Positions 31,853 through 39,899 of a DNA stretch of 59,719 nucleotides are shown in pieces. A program made the position numbers and the translations under genes. The notes under the pieces were generated by a model. That model was not told the DNA's origin. It saw only the letters and a program-made list of their open reading frames with translations, and did no database searches. The stretch is from a virus: the IMG/VR virus record IMGVR_UViG_3300025000_000111, positions 1 to 59,719 of that record. The stretch is one strand, 5' to 3'. Every line of letters begins with the position of its first letter. Within the stretch, counting starts at the first letter, position 1.

Positions 31853-32023
31853 ATGAAAAAGGATAATATTTTCTACGATGATTTCACATTGGAAAGAATA
31901 TCCAATAATGCCCAATGGATTTACGAACATTTGTCAACAGGGGAAAAAATCGTGTTTAATGAACAATGGCTTGCAGTTATAAAAAATCTATGTTTACAAG
32001 CATCAACTAAAAATAAATTATAA
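31853..32023 (+). CDS. Small hypothetical protein, 56 aa
   Basis: The ATG lies 20 bases after the -7 box of a strong promoter. The frame MKKDNIFYDDFTLERISNNA runs through EQWLAVIKNLCLQAST to a stop 2 bases before the next gene. It is the lead gene of the first plus-strand cassette. No family is recognised. Confidence 0.72.
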   Translation: MKKDNIFYDDFTLERISNNAQWIYEHLSTGEKIVFNEQWLAVIKNLCLQASTKNKL

Positions 32024-32025
32024 TT

Positions 32026-32229
32026 ATGACTAAAGAAAGATACCGTTTTGGGATTAGCTGCAAAAGCCAGTTCGACATCTGTAATGATGTATACATCTAT
32101 GCCGCAACAGCAGAAGAGGCTTGGGATAAGTTTATAGCCGATAAAGGCAAAGCAAGATATACCTTCGTAACAATCAAGAAGTTAACTAAGAACCTGTGGC
32201 ATCCGTATGATGCTTGTAACAATCAGTAG
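32026..32229 (+). CDS. Small hypothetical protein, 67 aa
   Basis: A basic protein with IYAATAEEAWDKFIADKGK, a pattern of short A-x-x-EEA-W-x-x-F helices common in small phage proteins. Second gene of the cassette, separated by 2 bases from each neighbour. Function unknown. Confidence 0.7.
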   Translation: MTKERYRFGISCKSQFDICNDVYIYAATAEEAWDKFIADKGKARYTFVTIKKLTKNLWHPYDACNNQ

Positions 32230-32231
32230 AT

Positions 32232-32507
32232 ATGGTAAAGTTAAAAAGCAGTATAAACAAGACTGATGTTTTACGTAAATTACGTAAAGAAGCTGAAATA
32301 GGTTATGAAAAATCATGGGAGAAAGAATATGCCTTAGAGTACTTCATGAAAGGAGTTGAACGTACTTTCAAAGAATTAACCTTACAAAGACAGCTTCCAT
32401 ATATAGAATCTCCTGTTAAAGATTTTGGGGATGCAAATCCACACTTATTACTTAAATTTTATACCGAGGAAACTACTTATGGTGGGTCAATTCCTGATAC
32501 CGCCTAA
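32232..32507 (+). CDS. Small hypothetical protein, 91 aa
   Basis: Helical, charged N-terminal two thirds (TDVLRKLRKEAEIGYEKSWE), then a neutral tail. It is the last gene of cassette 1, and its end overlaps the convergent minus-strand virion gene at 32487 by 21 bases, so there is no room for an internal terminator. Confidence 0.68.
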   Translation: MVKLKSSINKTDVLRKLRKEAEIGYEKSWEKEYALEYFMKGVERTFKELTLQRQLPYIESPVKDFGDANPHLLLKFYTEETTYGGSIPDTA

Positions 32508-33599
32508 TCGCATTCCCCACTTGTCTTTACACATATAACAGTCATTGAACTTAAATTCAAGGTTCTCTATAATGTACTGTATCATAGTGCTGTAACGCTC
32601 ATTGTAGTAAAGTATAACGGCTGCTTTTTCTTCCCTGTTAATCATTGTGGGTCTATTTATAATATCAGCCCTCAATAATTTATTTATAACCATAGAGGCA
32701 GCCTTATACCTGATTGCATGGGCAATAGCCATTGCAAGCGGGTTATCATCAAAGCTGATTACATTTTGGCATACTATGTCATTCGATACACAGCCAAACT
32801 CTACTGACAGCGTTAAGCCATTCATATAGTTGTTTGTGGTTGTATTTATATCAGTCCAATCAACGTCACTGGCTACATTCAATCCTCCAACCATCACCCA
32901 TTCCGCCCATCCCATCTGTCCACCTGTCTGGCTGTTGAAGTATGGGTTCATTGTGTTATAGATGGCTCTGAAACTTCCACAAGTACTGCATTTAACCTGA
33001 TTGTCTTTTGGTATCATTCCGGCTACTTTAGTGTAGTAGATAAAGTATTCTAAGTTCTCTGCATACTCATTGTGTAACGGCAGTGTCAGGTTAACAGTTG
33101 TTAAAGTATGTTGGTTGGCAATAGCAGCCACTGTAACGGTATCTACAATTTCTCCGAGGTTATTTACAATAGTCAAATCAACATTACCGGATTGTCCGAA
33201 CAGTGTACCTATCTTATTAATCTTCATATAGCCTGATACAATGTCAGCACAGAATATCCGTAGTCCTGCATACCTTCCGTCAGCAATATTCAAAGCTGTC
33301 TTGTAGGTTGGTTTACCGATAGCACCATTGAAGTGTTTTCTCTTTACAGTGAAGTCATTCAGTATCGTACTATTGAAGTCCGCAAGAAATTCAATATTTG
33401 CATCATCTAAACTCCGTAAGGCTATCTCAGACACATCATCACCGTTTTGACAGTCTATCAGCCCGAATATATCTGACATTTCTACCAGTCCATCCAAGTA
33501 TAATCCAGAACTGGATTCCGTTGCTTCCGTTCCAAGACAATCGCATGCTTTAGGGGTGACTCCAATTATACCATCAAGGCAATAAGTAATAGTAGACAT
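32487..33599 (-). CDS. Putative virion protein downstream of the capsid gene, 370 aa
   Basis: The sequence contains several cysteines arranged in pairs (KACDCLG, KCSTCGSF, DCYMCKD) and a central beta region (GNVDLTIVNNLGEIVDTVTV). Proteins of this kind follow the major capsid gene in many Bacteroidota siphoviruses. It may be a capsid decoration or connector protein. The late promoter at 33619 drives it directly. Confidence 0.62.
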   Translation of the reverse strand: MSTITYCLDGIIGVTPKACDCLGTEATESSSGLYLDGLVEMSDIFGLIDCQNGDDVSEIALRSLDDANIEFLADFNSTILNDFTVKRKHFNGAIGKPTYKTALNIADGRYAGLRIFCADIVSGYMKINKIGTLFGQSGNVDLTIVNNLGEIVDTVTVAAIANQHTLTTVNLTLPLHNEYAENLEYFIYYTKVAGMIPKDNQVKCSTCGSFRAIYNTMNPYFNSQTGGQMGWAEWVMVGGLNVASDVDWTDINTTTNNYMNGLTLSVEFGCVSNDIVCQNVISFDDNPLAMAIAHAIRYKAASMVINKLLRADIINRPTMINREEKAAVILYYNERYSTMIQYIIENLEFKFNDCYMCKDKWGMRLGGIRN

Positions 33600-33618
33600 A
33601 TTTTATATTTTTATGTCG

Positions 33619-33663
33619 CAAAAATAGGATATATGTGGAACAGATAAAATAATTATAGATTTT
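33619..33663 (-). promoter_or_regulatory. Late promoter with AT-rich upstream box
   Basis: Minus-strand TATTTTTG (33626-33619) is the -7 element. No TTG lies 23 bases upstream; instead a 17-base AT block (33663-33647, AAATAATTATAGATTTT on the plus strand) starts 20 bases away. The same block and spacing recur at 40682, 45344 and 50577. Confidence 0.65.
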
Positions 33664-33739
33664 ATCATTCACTAACTGCCATTATACCTGTTAACGTATA
33701 ATATGTTATTCACTAATGGATTTATATGTTATAGGGTAT

Positions 33740-33773
33740 AAAAAAACCACTACCCCAGTTAAGGAATAGTGGT
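33740..33773 (-). terminator. Rho-independent terminator after the major capsid gene
   Basis: On the minus strand, ACCACTA and TAGTGGT form a 7-bp stem with a 14-base loop, followed by seven T residues. It closes the capsid transcript before the next late promoter. Confidence 0.88.
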
Positions 33774-33793
33774 CTCTGTTATTTAGAATGGTT

Positions 33794-34798
33794 CTATCCA
33801 CACACGTATTTTAGGATTCCCGTGTTGGTAGCCAGACATCCAGCTGGATTAAGGAATAGGTCAGCCTTGAGTTTCATCTTAAAGTTATGGATAACCTTAT
33901 CGTTAGTACCGCATTCTGGTTTGTAAAATACGTCATAAACTAATCCACTGAACTTACTACGCATAGTGTAACGTGTGAATACTCCGTTGACAACCTGTGG
34001 GGTGTCAGGGTTATAAGCCTTGTTAGCAAATGCGATAGCACCAGTGTTAATCATATAGGTTGTTGGCTCACCATTGACAGTGTCGATATTGAACAAATCA
34101 AAGTATGTTGGGATAGTACCGAACAATACTGGGTCACCTTTACCATTAGCGTTACCAGCTTTAGCGGCAGCTAAGAAGATTTGCTCATACAGGTTAAATC
34201 CAGACAACAGGATAGGGTTATCAAACTTGTTAATAACGGCTGCTGTGTTAAAGTAAGCCATTAAGTCTGCATTCCAGTAAGCGGCTGCAATGGATGTTTC
34301 AGTTCCGGCAACAACACCTTTACCACCAGTGTATTCATTCACACCAAGGAAAGTGTTAACACGGGAAATAGCGTATGTAGCAAGGTTTTCTGTGAGTTTC
34401 TTATCACCAGTCAAAAGTAACTTAGCAATAGACTCTTCCATATCAAAACGGTTGTCAACGAAATCGCTTTCATCAACAGTGAATCCCCATGATCTTTCAT
34501 AGGTAAGTGCGTACTCTTCTACGTTGGTTGACGATTTAATGCCGCCTAATTCGCAGGATGTGTTTTCTTCAATAGTCCCTTCACACACATTCATCCATTC
34601 AACTACAACATCAAAATCCTTTTTAGAGGCTGACATCTGTGAAAAAACTCTTGCGTTCTGAATGTTCTGTAATACCGTTAAGACCTCTGCACGAGGAATA
34701 AATTGCTGTTTGATACGATCATCAAACATAATCTGGTCGGCTCTAACGATTTGATCCAATAATAGGGTCTCATCGAAGCTCCCTGAAACTGTACTCAT
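33794..34798 (-). CDS. Major capsid protein (probable)
   Basis: The 334-aa protein lies downstream of the scaffold gene and is followed by a strong terminator, as expected of the most expressed virion gene. The sequence (IMFDDRIKQQFIPRAEVLTV, EYALTYERSWGFTVDESDF, KADLFLNPAGCLATNTGILK) resembles the P22/HK97-like capsid proteins of Bacteroidota phages. It ends with TAG. Assignment rests on context and size. Confidence 0.78.
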   Translation of the reverse strand: MSTVSGSFDETLLLDQIVRADQIMFDDRIKQQFIPRAEVLTVLQNIQNARVFSQMSASKKDFDVVVEWMNVCEGTIEENTSCELGGIKSSTNVEEYALTYERSWGFTVDESDFVDNRFDMEESIAKLLLTGDKKLTENLATYAISRVNTFLGVNEYTGGKGVVAGTETSIAAAYWNADLMAYFNTAAVINKFDNPILLSGFNLYEQIFLAAAKAGNANGKGDPVLFGTIPTYFDLFNIDTVNGEPTTYMINTGAIAFANKAYNPDTPQVVNGVFTRYTMRSKFSGLVYDVFYKPECGTNDKVIHNFKMKLKADLFLNPAGCLATNTGILKYVCG

Positions 34799-34897
34799 AA
34801 TATTTTAGTTTATTTAAAGGGTTAAAATCCGCATCTACTTTTATACAGGAAGTAGCAAACCCCTCATTCCATTTAAGATATGGACAACTTTGAAAAG

Positions 34898-34941
34898 CAA
34901 AAATAACTAATTGAATAAGCGAAAAAAAATATTAATAAAAA
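34898..34941 (-). promoter_or_regulatory. Possible late promoter of the major capsid gene
   Basis: Minus-strand TATTTTTG (34905-34898), with an AT-rich block upstream at 34921-34940 that is less conserved than at 33619. A plus-strand promoter starts five bases beyond. Confidence 0.5.
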
Positions 34942-34945
34942 AGAC

Positions 34946-34976
34946 TTGACAAAGCTGGCATAATGTTGTATGTTTG
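34946..34976 (+). promoter_or_regulatory. Plus-strand cassette promoter 2
   Basis: TTGACA at 34946 and TATGTTTG at 34969, 23 bases apart. Confidence 0.86.
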
Positions 34977-34992
34977 TGAGAAAAAAAATAAA

Positions 34993-35238
34993 ATGAAACA
35001 CAGATTATCACCCTTCGACATTACGTCTAACACTCCTCATTTTTTTTATAATAAAGAGTTGTGTGATACCATTAGGGATATTGTAATAAATAGCGTAACA
35101 TCAATTGAAGATGCTGAGTTATATATGGAACACTCAAAAAATTACGAGAGAGATTGTTTTATAATTAAAAAACTATCCAACGTAGGAATGAGTAGGTCTA
35201 ATATCCTGCGTATTATTATAGCGTTAAATCTTGATTAA
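34993..35238 (+). CDS. Small hypothetical protein, 81 aa
   Basis: The ATG at 34993 (MKHRLSPFDITSNTPHFFYN) lies 17 bases after the -7 box; an earlier ATG would lie inside it. The rest is helical and charged, ending NILRIIIALNLD. It is the first gene of cassette 2 lodged between the scaffold and capsid genes. Function unknown. Confidence 0.7.
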   Translation: MKHRLSPFDITSNTPHFFYNKELCDTIRDIVINSVTSIEDAELYMEHSKNYERDCFIIKKLSNVGMSRSNILRIIIALNLD

Positions 35239-35242
35239 TATA

Positions 35243-35425
35243 ATGAAAAAACCACTATTAGACGAATATGACAGGATGCTTATGAGGTTTCATCCACATA
35301 TAATGTACACTGATGGGCTAAGGATATTCCCTGCGAGAAAACGATTACAGAAGGAAATTGATAGATCATTGTCCAGTTTATTAGATAAATTACTGGACAT
35401 AAAAAAAGCCGTAACAGTTAAGTAA
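35243..35425 (+). CDS. Small hypothetical protein, 60 aa
   Basis: Starts at ATG 35243 (MKKPLLDEYDRMLMRFHPHI). It is a basic helical protein ending DKLLDIKKAVTVK. The stop lies inside the minus-strand terminator hairpin. No family recognised. Confidence 0.65.
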   Translation: MKKPLLDEYDRMLMRFHPHIMYTDGLRIFPARKRLQKEIDRSLSSLLDKLLDIKKAVTVK

Positions 35426-35430
35426 CGGCT
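35401..35430 (-). terminator. Terminator after the scaffold gene
   Basis: On the minus strand AGCCGT pairs with ACGGCT (extended by AC/GT past one mismatch) and is followed by seven T residues. It ends the transcript of the scaffold gene before the capsid promoter. Confidence 0.75.
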
Positions 35431-35453
35431 CTTTCATTGTGTTAACCTACTGG

Positions 35454-36314
35454 TTATTTGTTTGCCTGTTCGTATGCAGCCTTTATAGCAACACGCTTCT
35501 GAGGGTCTTTCTCCGCTACAATCATCTTCATGTATTCTTCCTTGTTCCTTGCTATTGGAACTGATACACCACCACTACCACTGTTACCGCTTGACTGTCT
35601 GTAAGTCTGCTGGTTGATAACGAAGTTACCTTCAATGGTATCTTTCACTAAGTTCTCAAATGACAGTGCATTACCGTGTGCATCCTGAACACGTTTACCA
35701 TCTTTCACGGGCACTGGATAATCACCTTCAAATTCATAGTCATATTTATTAAACTCTGATAGGAACGTCTGTTTACGCTTATTAGCAATAACAGGATTAT
35801 CTTCAATCTGTGGCTTAGATTTATCCAGCATTTCAAGTGCCTTGTTGTGAATCTTAGACATCATGTTACTTCTTTCTAAACCAGTCTTAAACTGTTCAAA
35901 ATCAGTGACAACCTTGTTATACTCGTCTTTCTTCACTGTGCTTCTTTCTAATTCCAAGTAAGCCGGATGTTTTCTAACATCATCAATGTTTAGGGTGGTC
36001 TTAGCCTGTTTACCGATAAACTCTTCAATCAGGTCAAGTCCCTGTGCATCTGAGTTATAGTTAAACTTCTGTTTGAACTGTTTCTCAACGTCTGTCATGG
36101 TTTCAGCAGTGCCTTTCTTATAGCCATTGTTAAAACCTGTTCCATCCGCTTCTTTCCTGATACGTCTTACACGGTCAGCATCCTGTGATAGTAAGGCATC
36201 TAAAGCATCACTCTTTAGTTCCCCCGTCTGATCGTAAATGAGTTGCTCTAACTCTTGGTCTGTTTTCACCAACGCTTTCGTCAAAACTCCGAATAACAAA
36301 TCCTTTTCCTTCAT
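35454..36314 (-). CDS. Putative capsid scaffold protein
   Basis: The 286-aa protein is acidic and helical with coiled-coil segments (ADRVRRIRKEADGTGFNNGY, DEYNKVVTDFEQFKTGLER) and a Gly/Ser-rich patch (SSGNSGSGGVSV) before a helical C-terminus. It precedes the major capsid gene, the standard scaffold position. No protease motif is visible. Confidence 0.7.
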   Translation of the reverse strand: MKEKDLLFGVLTKALVKTDQELEQLIYDQTGELKSDALDALLSQDADRVRRIRKEADGTGFNNGYKKGTAETMTDVEKQFKQKFNYNSDAQGLDLIEEFIGKQAKTTLNIDDVRKHPAYLELERSTVKKDEYNKVVTDFEQFKTGLERSNMMSKIHNKALEMLDKSKPQIEDNPVIANKRKQTFLSEFNKYDYEFEGDYPVPVKDGKRVQDAHGNALSFENLVKDTIEGNFVINQQTYRQSSGNSGSGGVSVPIARNKEEYMKMIVAEKDPQKRVAIKAAYEQANK

Positions 36315-36546
36315 CTCGTTTTTCTATTTTTTTAGCTTTAATAATTATTTCATTGACATTAACTTTTTCCTCTTCCCAGATTCTACCATGTCCCATCTGT
36401 TTCAGTTCCTGCCACTTATCGTCACTTAGGCTGACGCTTTCTCCGGTCTGTTTGTTTCTTAACTGGATCACTTTTAATTGGTTTAGGTTTAACAATTCTC
36501 TCAGGGTGTTCAATTGGTTTAACCTCTTTGTATTCAGCCAACTCAA
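36208..36546 (-). CDS. Reading frame with NKQTGESVSL motif, probably the second half of the gene at 36422
   Basis: Residues 27-61 (VIQLRNKQTGESVSLSDDKW, then GHGRIWEE) look like a real conserved segment of capsid-region proteins, but the first 25 residues overlap the neighbouring frame and are low-complexity. The C-terminal part overlaps the scaffold gene by 107 bases. The gene is best read as a continuation of 36422-36703 after a frame change near 36467. Confidence 0.5.
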   Translation of the reverse strand: MSWLNTKRLNQLNTLRELLNLNQLKVIQLRNKQTGESVSLSDDKWQELKQMGHGRIWEEEKVNVNEIIIKAKKIEKRDEGKGFVIRSFDESVGENRPRVRATHLRSDGGTKE

Positions 36547-36703
36547 ACGGAACTACCTTCACCGCTTTAATCTCAATCGGTTCATCAGGTTCTGTAAGAC
36601 TTTTCCAGTCTTTACCCATAGTCTTGGATAAGTGTTCAATCATCTGTGCTGAGAACTTAACTATCCTACCATCTTTTCTATTTATGTATCTACCCTCTTT
36701 CAT
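36422..36703 (-). CDS. Capsid-region hypothetical protein, N-terminal frame
   Basis: The 93-aa frame opens MKEGRYINRKDGRIVKFSAQ and continues to KPIEHPERIVKPKPIK, after which it becomes Lys/Arg-rich low-complexity while the other frame resumes a plausible protein. A single-base change in the AAAA near 36467-36470 would fuse the two. It overlaps its upstream neighbour by 14 bases. Function unknown. Confidence 0.6.
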   Translation of the reverse strand: MKEGRYINRKDGRIVKFSAQMIEHLSKTMGKDWKSLTEPDEPIEIKAVKVVPFELAEYKEVKPIEHPERIVKPKPIKSDPVKKQTDRRKRQPK

Positions 36704-36980
36704 TTACGCTTTTGTTTACGTTGAAAAATTCATATTCTCTAATCTGGATATAGTTGTTATACTTCTCCAAACTTCTGTGGTATGACGCCATTATAATATC
36801 AACAGCCAAATCATCTTCTTCCATTCCGAAATTCTTCTGGAACATCATTGCTACTTCCTGTAACTTGATGGTGGTGATACAATCCCTTACGCCTGTAAAA
36901 TAGGCAAAAATATAATCGTCAAGTTTATCCTGACGGAAAATATCTGGGTACGAATAAAACAACTTCTTTCTCTTAGCCAT
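36690..36980 (-). CDS. Hypothetical protein, 96 aa
   Basis: It starts MAKRKKLFYSYPDIFRQDKL and has LDDYIFAYFTGVRDCITTIK and NFGMEEDDLAVDIIM, a helical protein in the capsid region. It overlaps the glycosyltransferase gene by 8 bases. No family recognised. Confidence 0.62.
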   Translation of the reverse strand: MAKRKKLFYSYPDIFRQDKLDDYIFAYFTGVRDCITTIKLQEVAMMFQKNFGMEEDDLAVDIIMASYHRSLEKYNNYIQIREYEFFNVNKSVNERG

Positions 36981-37647
36981 TATTCCATAGTTTAATTACT
37001 TCATTATTAAATTTCTCCTTTTGTTCCCGTGTCAAAAAGTGTTTATCTTTTGGTCTTCTCTGGTTTAATGTATGTGATAGTAAGTGAGTTACAAAACTGT
37101 TACATACTATACCGTGTTTTATATTTTCTCTTTTAAGTTGTTCTGCATAAATGTTATCTGAATACCAGAACGATACAGCCTCATTTAACTTACCAATACT
37201 GTTCAGTGTTTCTCTTGTCAGGCATATACACCATCCGGCTAATTCGTGTTCTGTTCTGTAACCTGTGTGTATCTTTGAATCCATTTGAAACATATTCTTG
37301 TGATGTCTTATACAGTATGGAGAAAGGCTACCAACACCGTAACTAAATCCGATTATAATCCCAGCCTGCCAGTCTTTATGAAAGATGAGATCATTATTAG
37401 CCAGACATATGAATTCAGCATTCGACTCTTGAAGACCATAGTTTAGGCATTTGTTATAATTGAAATCAAAATCATAATGCAAAGTTAAGGTATTTTCGTA
37501 ATTTACCGTTTCTTGTTTTTCAACCACTATAATCTTCTGCTCAACAGCATCTAACTTATTAAGCAGTAATGATTTAACACACTCTTCCGTAACCGTTTTA
37601 TTACTGTTGTTATAGGCATCGCTAACTATGATAATATCAAATGTCAT
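36973..37647 (-). CDS. Glycosyltransferase family 2 protein
   Basis: The start at 37647 (MTFDIIIVSDAYNNSN) is chosen because the longer frame would run through the divergent promoter. The 224-aa protein has a GT-A fold: FDIIIVSDAY at the start, LANNDLIF (a DxD-like metal site, about residues 105-112), an HELAGWCICLTRETL acceptor loop and FWYSDNIYAEQLKRENIKH near the end. Such enzymes transfer a sugar from a nucleotide sugar to a protein or glycan. The product could be a modified virion protein. Confidence 0.78.
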   Translation of the reverse strand: MTFDIIIVSDAYNNSNKTVTEECVKSLLLNKLDAVEQKIIVVEKQETVNYENTLTLHYDFDFNYNKCLNYGLQESNAEFICLANNDLIFHKDWQAGIIIGFSYGVGSLSPYCIRHHKNMFQMDSKIHTGYRTEHELAGWCICLTRETLNSIGKLNEAVSFWYSDNIYAEQLKRENIKHGIVCNSFVTHLLSHTLNQRRPKDKHFLTREQKEKFNNEVIKLWNNG

Positions 37648-37696
37648 ACCTAAAAATAGATAATCTATGATTATTAAAAAATAATGAATAAAAAAC

Positions 37697-37727
37697 TTGA
37701 CAATGGTTAAATATTGTTGTACATTTG
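37697..37727 (+). promoter_or_regulatory. Plus-strand cassette promoter 3
   Basis: TTGACA at 37697 and TACATTTG at 37720, 23 bases apart. It is back-to-back with a weaker minus-strand start near 37650. Confidence 0.88.
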
Positions 37728-37738
37728 TATAACGTTTT

Positions 37739-37851
37739 GCGTGTATACCCAGTTGGGGATTATTTAGTAGTAACTTGATTAAAAGCAATACAGATGAATA
37801 ACTTACAAAACAATCAAAAAAGCGATGCGCCCCCAATTGGGTATGACACGC
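37739..37851. repeat. Long inverted repeat around the start of the cassette gene
   Basis: The left arm (37739-37758) pairs with the right arm (37831-37851) over about 20 positions with one bulged C and one G-U. The arms enclose the leader and the first 12 codons of the gene at 37794. Such palindromes also mark the junctions of the following small genes. Confidence 0.72.
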
Positions 37852-38189
37852 TGTTACCAGCAGTTTTTGTTGGTCAAATTTTATTCCGAGAAATTAATAC
37901 TCGTTATGAAAAAGCAATTACTGAACATACCGTAACTAAAATTGGTAAAAAATATTTTGAATGCTCTGATTTGAGAGATAAGATTACTATCTCAAATTTA
38001 AAACATGAAGATAATGTTTACTCTCAAAGGAACTATCAAATGTATCGCTCAAAACAAGAAATATTAGATAAAAACGAAATGAATAGTTTATTCCAAAAGA
38101 TTAAACAATCATTTAGCGACTACAACCACAATGGAAATTTCACAATAGAACAACTTCGCAATATTGCGGATATTGTCGGGTGTCGTTAA
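37794..38189 (+). CDS. Hypothetical beta-barrel-like protein, 131 aa
   Basis: After a 30-residue lead, the segment VGQILFREINTRYEKAITEH, TVTKIGKKYFECSD and ISNLKH resembles a small beta-barrel domain used by Bacteroidota accessory proteins. The C-terminal part is helical (FTIEQLRNIADIVG). First of four small plus-strand genes with palindromic spacers. No function known. Confidence 0.68.
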   Translation: MNNLQNNQKSDAPPIGYDTLLPAVFVGQILFREINTRYEKAITEHTVTKIGKKYFECSDLRDKITISNLKHEDNVYSQRNYQMYRSKQEILDKNEMNSLFQKIKQSFSDYNHNGNFTIEQLRNIADIVGCR

Positions 38190-38263
38190 AATGGCTTATA
38201 ACGGTTCTCGGCTAAACTGCGTTGCCGTATAAAATGCAGTTCACTTTCAAAAATACGACAAAC

Positions 38264-38488
38264 ATGGAAAATAGCAATGACGTTCAAAATCCAACTAATG
38301 TAGGCAATGAAGTTTTAGCCGATGTTAGTTGCCGTACTTTCATTGATTTTTTAAGAAAAAACGGATATGAAATTAAAAAGGCAAACCCAAGACATAGACC
38401 AGGAGAAGGTTACTCACCAGCACCATATTACGGTGATGTAAATATTGATAGTGCCATAGAACATTTTGTCAAGCAGTATGGCAACTAA
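38264..38488 (+). CDS. Small hypothetical protein, 74 aa
   Basis: Starts at ATG 38264 (MENSNDVQNPTNVGNEVLAD) rather than the earlier ATG inside the palindromic spacer. The residue pattern CRTFIDFLRKNGYEIKKANP followed by AIEHFVKQYGN suggests a compact helical protein. Second gene of the cassette. Confidence 0.65.
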   Translation: MENSNDVQNPTNVGNEVLADVSCRTFIDFLRKNGYEIKKANPRHRPGEGYSPAPYYGDVNIDSAIEHFVKQYGN

Positions 38489-38530
38489 CGTGCCGAGTGT
38501 AAACGTCAGTAAATTAAAATTATAGCACAA

Positions 38531-38821
38531 ATGACAAAAGAAGAGTTAGCAAAGTGGCTTCACGATAATTATGAAGCTGTTGCAAAAGAACAAGATTGGA
38601 ATACACAACAAAGTTGTAAGGTAGAATTTGACACTTTGCCTAATGCTAATAAACACACAATGATTGAGATAGCAAATAGGCTTCTTAATTTTAATTTATT
38701 GCGTTTACACTTTGTTGTAGGGCGAAGCGAACAGTATTGCGAACACGCAGTAACTGACCAAAAAACACTGAGATGTACTTGCTGCGAAGAATGTGGCGAA
38801 ATACTCGATGTGCTTGATTGA
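38531..38821 (+). CDS. Small hypothetical protein with C-terminal cysteines, 96 aa
   Basis: A helical N-terminal part (EELAKWLHDNYEAVAKEQDW) and a C-terminal RCTCCEECGEILDVL with four closely spaced cysteines, possibly metal-binding. It is preceded by the junction string AGCACAAATG that is repeated before the next gene. Third gene of the cassette. Confidence 0.68.
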   Translation: MTKEELAKWLHDNYEAVAKEQDWNTQQSCKVEFDTLPNANKHTMIEIANRLLNFNLLRLHFVVGRSEQYCEHAVTDQKTLRCTCCEECGEILDVLD

Positions 38822-38879
38822 GCAATATTGCCTACAACATATCGCTATACGCAAGTTGAATATTTTAAACCAGCACAAA

Positions 38880-39106
38880 TGACTGATACAGAATTAAATA
38901 TACTAATATTAATTGAGGAATCAGTATATAAAGGATTACTGTCAATTGATTTCTGGGTTGAAAATATTAAACTCATTGAATGTTATTCTGGTATAAAAAC
39001 CATTAAAAAGTATTCTAAGGATAATGGTATCACACCACAGGCAGTTTATAAGTCTAAAAAGTATATTGAATTACTTGATACTAAATTTGTAATAGACAAT
39101 TATTAA
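38880..39106 (+). CDS. Hypothetical protein with HTH-like pattern, 75 aa
   Basis: The ATG at 38880 (MTDTELNILILIEESVYKGL) follows the same AGCACAAATG junction string as the previous gene; an upstream TTG is less likely. The motif TIKKYSKDNGITPQAVYKSK fits a helix-turn-helix of the YSKDxGVTPQAVY type seen in small DNA-binding proteins. It ends 4 bases inside the convergent gene at 39103. Confidence 0.65.
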
Positions 39107-39585
39107 TTATTATCAGTAGCAAGCAGTACCGAATCAATCTTATATTCAGTGAAGCATACCCGTCTTATACGGTTTGAGTATTGGTCAAACGGATTACTGG
39201 TTGGAAGGAAGTTAACTGATTGAAGTAACATCCGTTTTACGCAGTGGAAGTACTTTGGATTGGTCAGTACAAACTGTTTCTGAAACATTCTATTCATCTG
39301 TAATATGGTATAATCATACCTATCTCCTATTGATGAAACTGTACTGTAAGTTATAACATCCCTATTGCTTCCCAATACGCTTAATATCGTTTCTAAGAAG
39401 TCTTCTGATGGTGTGTCACCGTTTCTAAGTGTGATGACATAAGTGCCGTTAGACATCCTTAAAAGTGTATTCAGGATGAACACTTCCTTGTCCCCATCAT
39501 AGTCCAGTGTGATGTATTCTACACCATCTCGTTTCGGGAAGTGGTTATCACAGTTATACTGTATAATCGTTAAAATTGGTTTCAT
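39103..39585 (-). CDS. Divergent glycosyltransferase-like (GT-A) protein
   Basis: The 160-aa protein begins KPILTIIQYNCDNHFP and has SNGTYVITLRNGDTPSEDFL, where NGDTP stands for the DxD-like loop of GT-A enzymes. It is shorter than a full GT2 enzyme, so it may be a degenerate or accessory transferase. It lies next to the GT2 gene at 39896. Confidence 0.55.
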   Translation of the reverse strand: MKPILTIIQYNCDNHFPKRDGVEYITLDYDGDKEVFILNTLLRMSNGTYVITLRNGDTPSEDFLETILSVLGSNRDVITYSTVSSIGDRYDYTILQMNRMFQKQFVLTNPKYFHCVKRMLLQSVNFLPTSNPFDQYSNRIRRVCFTEYKIDSVLLATDNN

Positions 39586-39899
39586 ACAATTATACCATAG
39601 ATTGCGTAGATGACGGCTTGTATCTCGTGGATGTAGTGGATAGTCTTGTTGGGGACTTCAAACCCATGAATGGTTACCACATAATGATCCTGCTCTCTTG
39701 TGAACAGCACATCACGGAAGTACCAGCCATTGTAAAACTTTAACCCAAGTAACTCAATGGTTTCATTGGTTATCTCTACTGGTTTAATTTCCCATGTTTC
39801 AATTCCGTTTACTTCTATCTCACCATCGAAGCAAGTTGTCCTTCCTACATAATCTCTGAATGTAAAAATGAATCCGTTGTGAATATCTGCTCTTTTCAT
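39582..39899 (-). CDS. Conserved Bacteroidota-phage protein, paralogue of 11457-11813
   Basis: The 105-aa protein shares the IKPVEITNETIELLGLKFYN and HYIHEIQAVIYAIYG blocks with the LRIGNYV family member at 11457. It is inserted between two glycosyltransferase-like genes with 4-base overlaps on both sides. Function unknown. Confidence 0.65.
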   Translation of the reverse strand: MKRADIHNGFIFTFRDYVGRTTCFDGEIEVNGIETWEIKPVEITNETIELLGLKFYNGWYFRDVLFTREQDHYVVTIHGFEVPNKTIHYIHEIQAVIYAIYGIIV

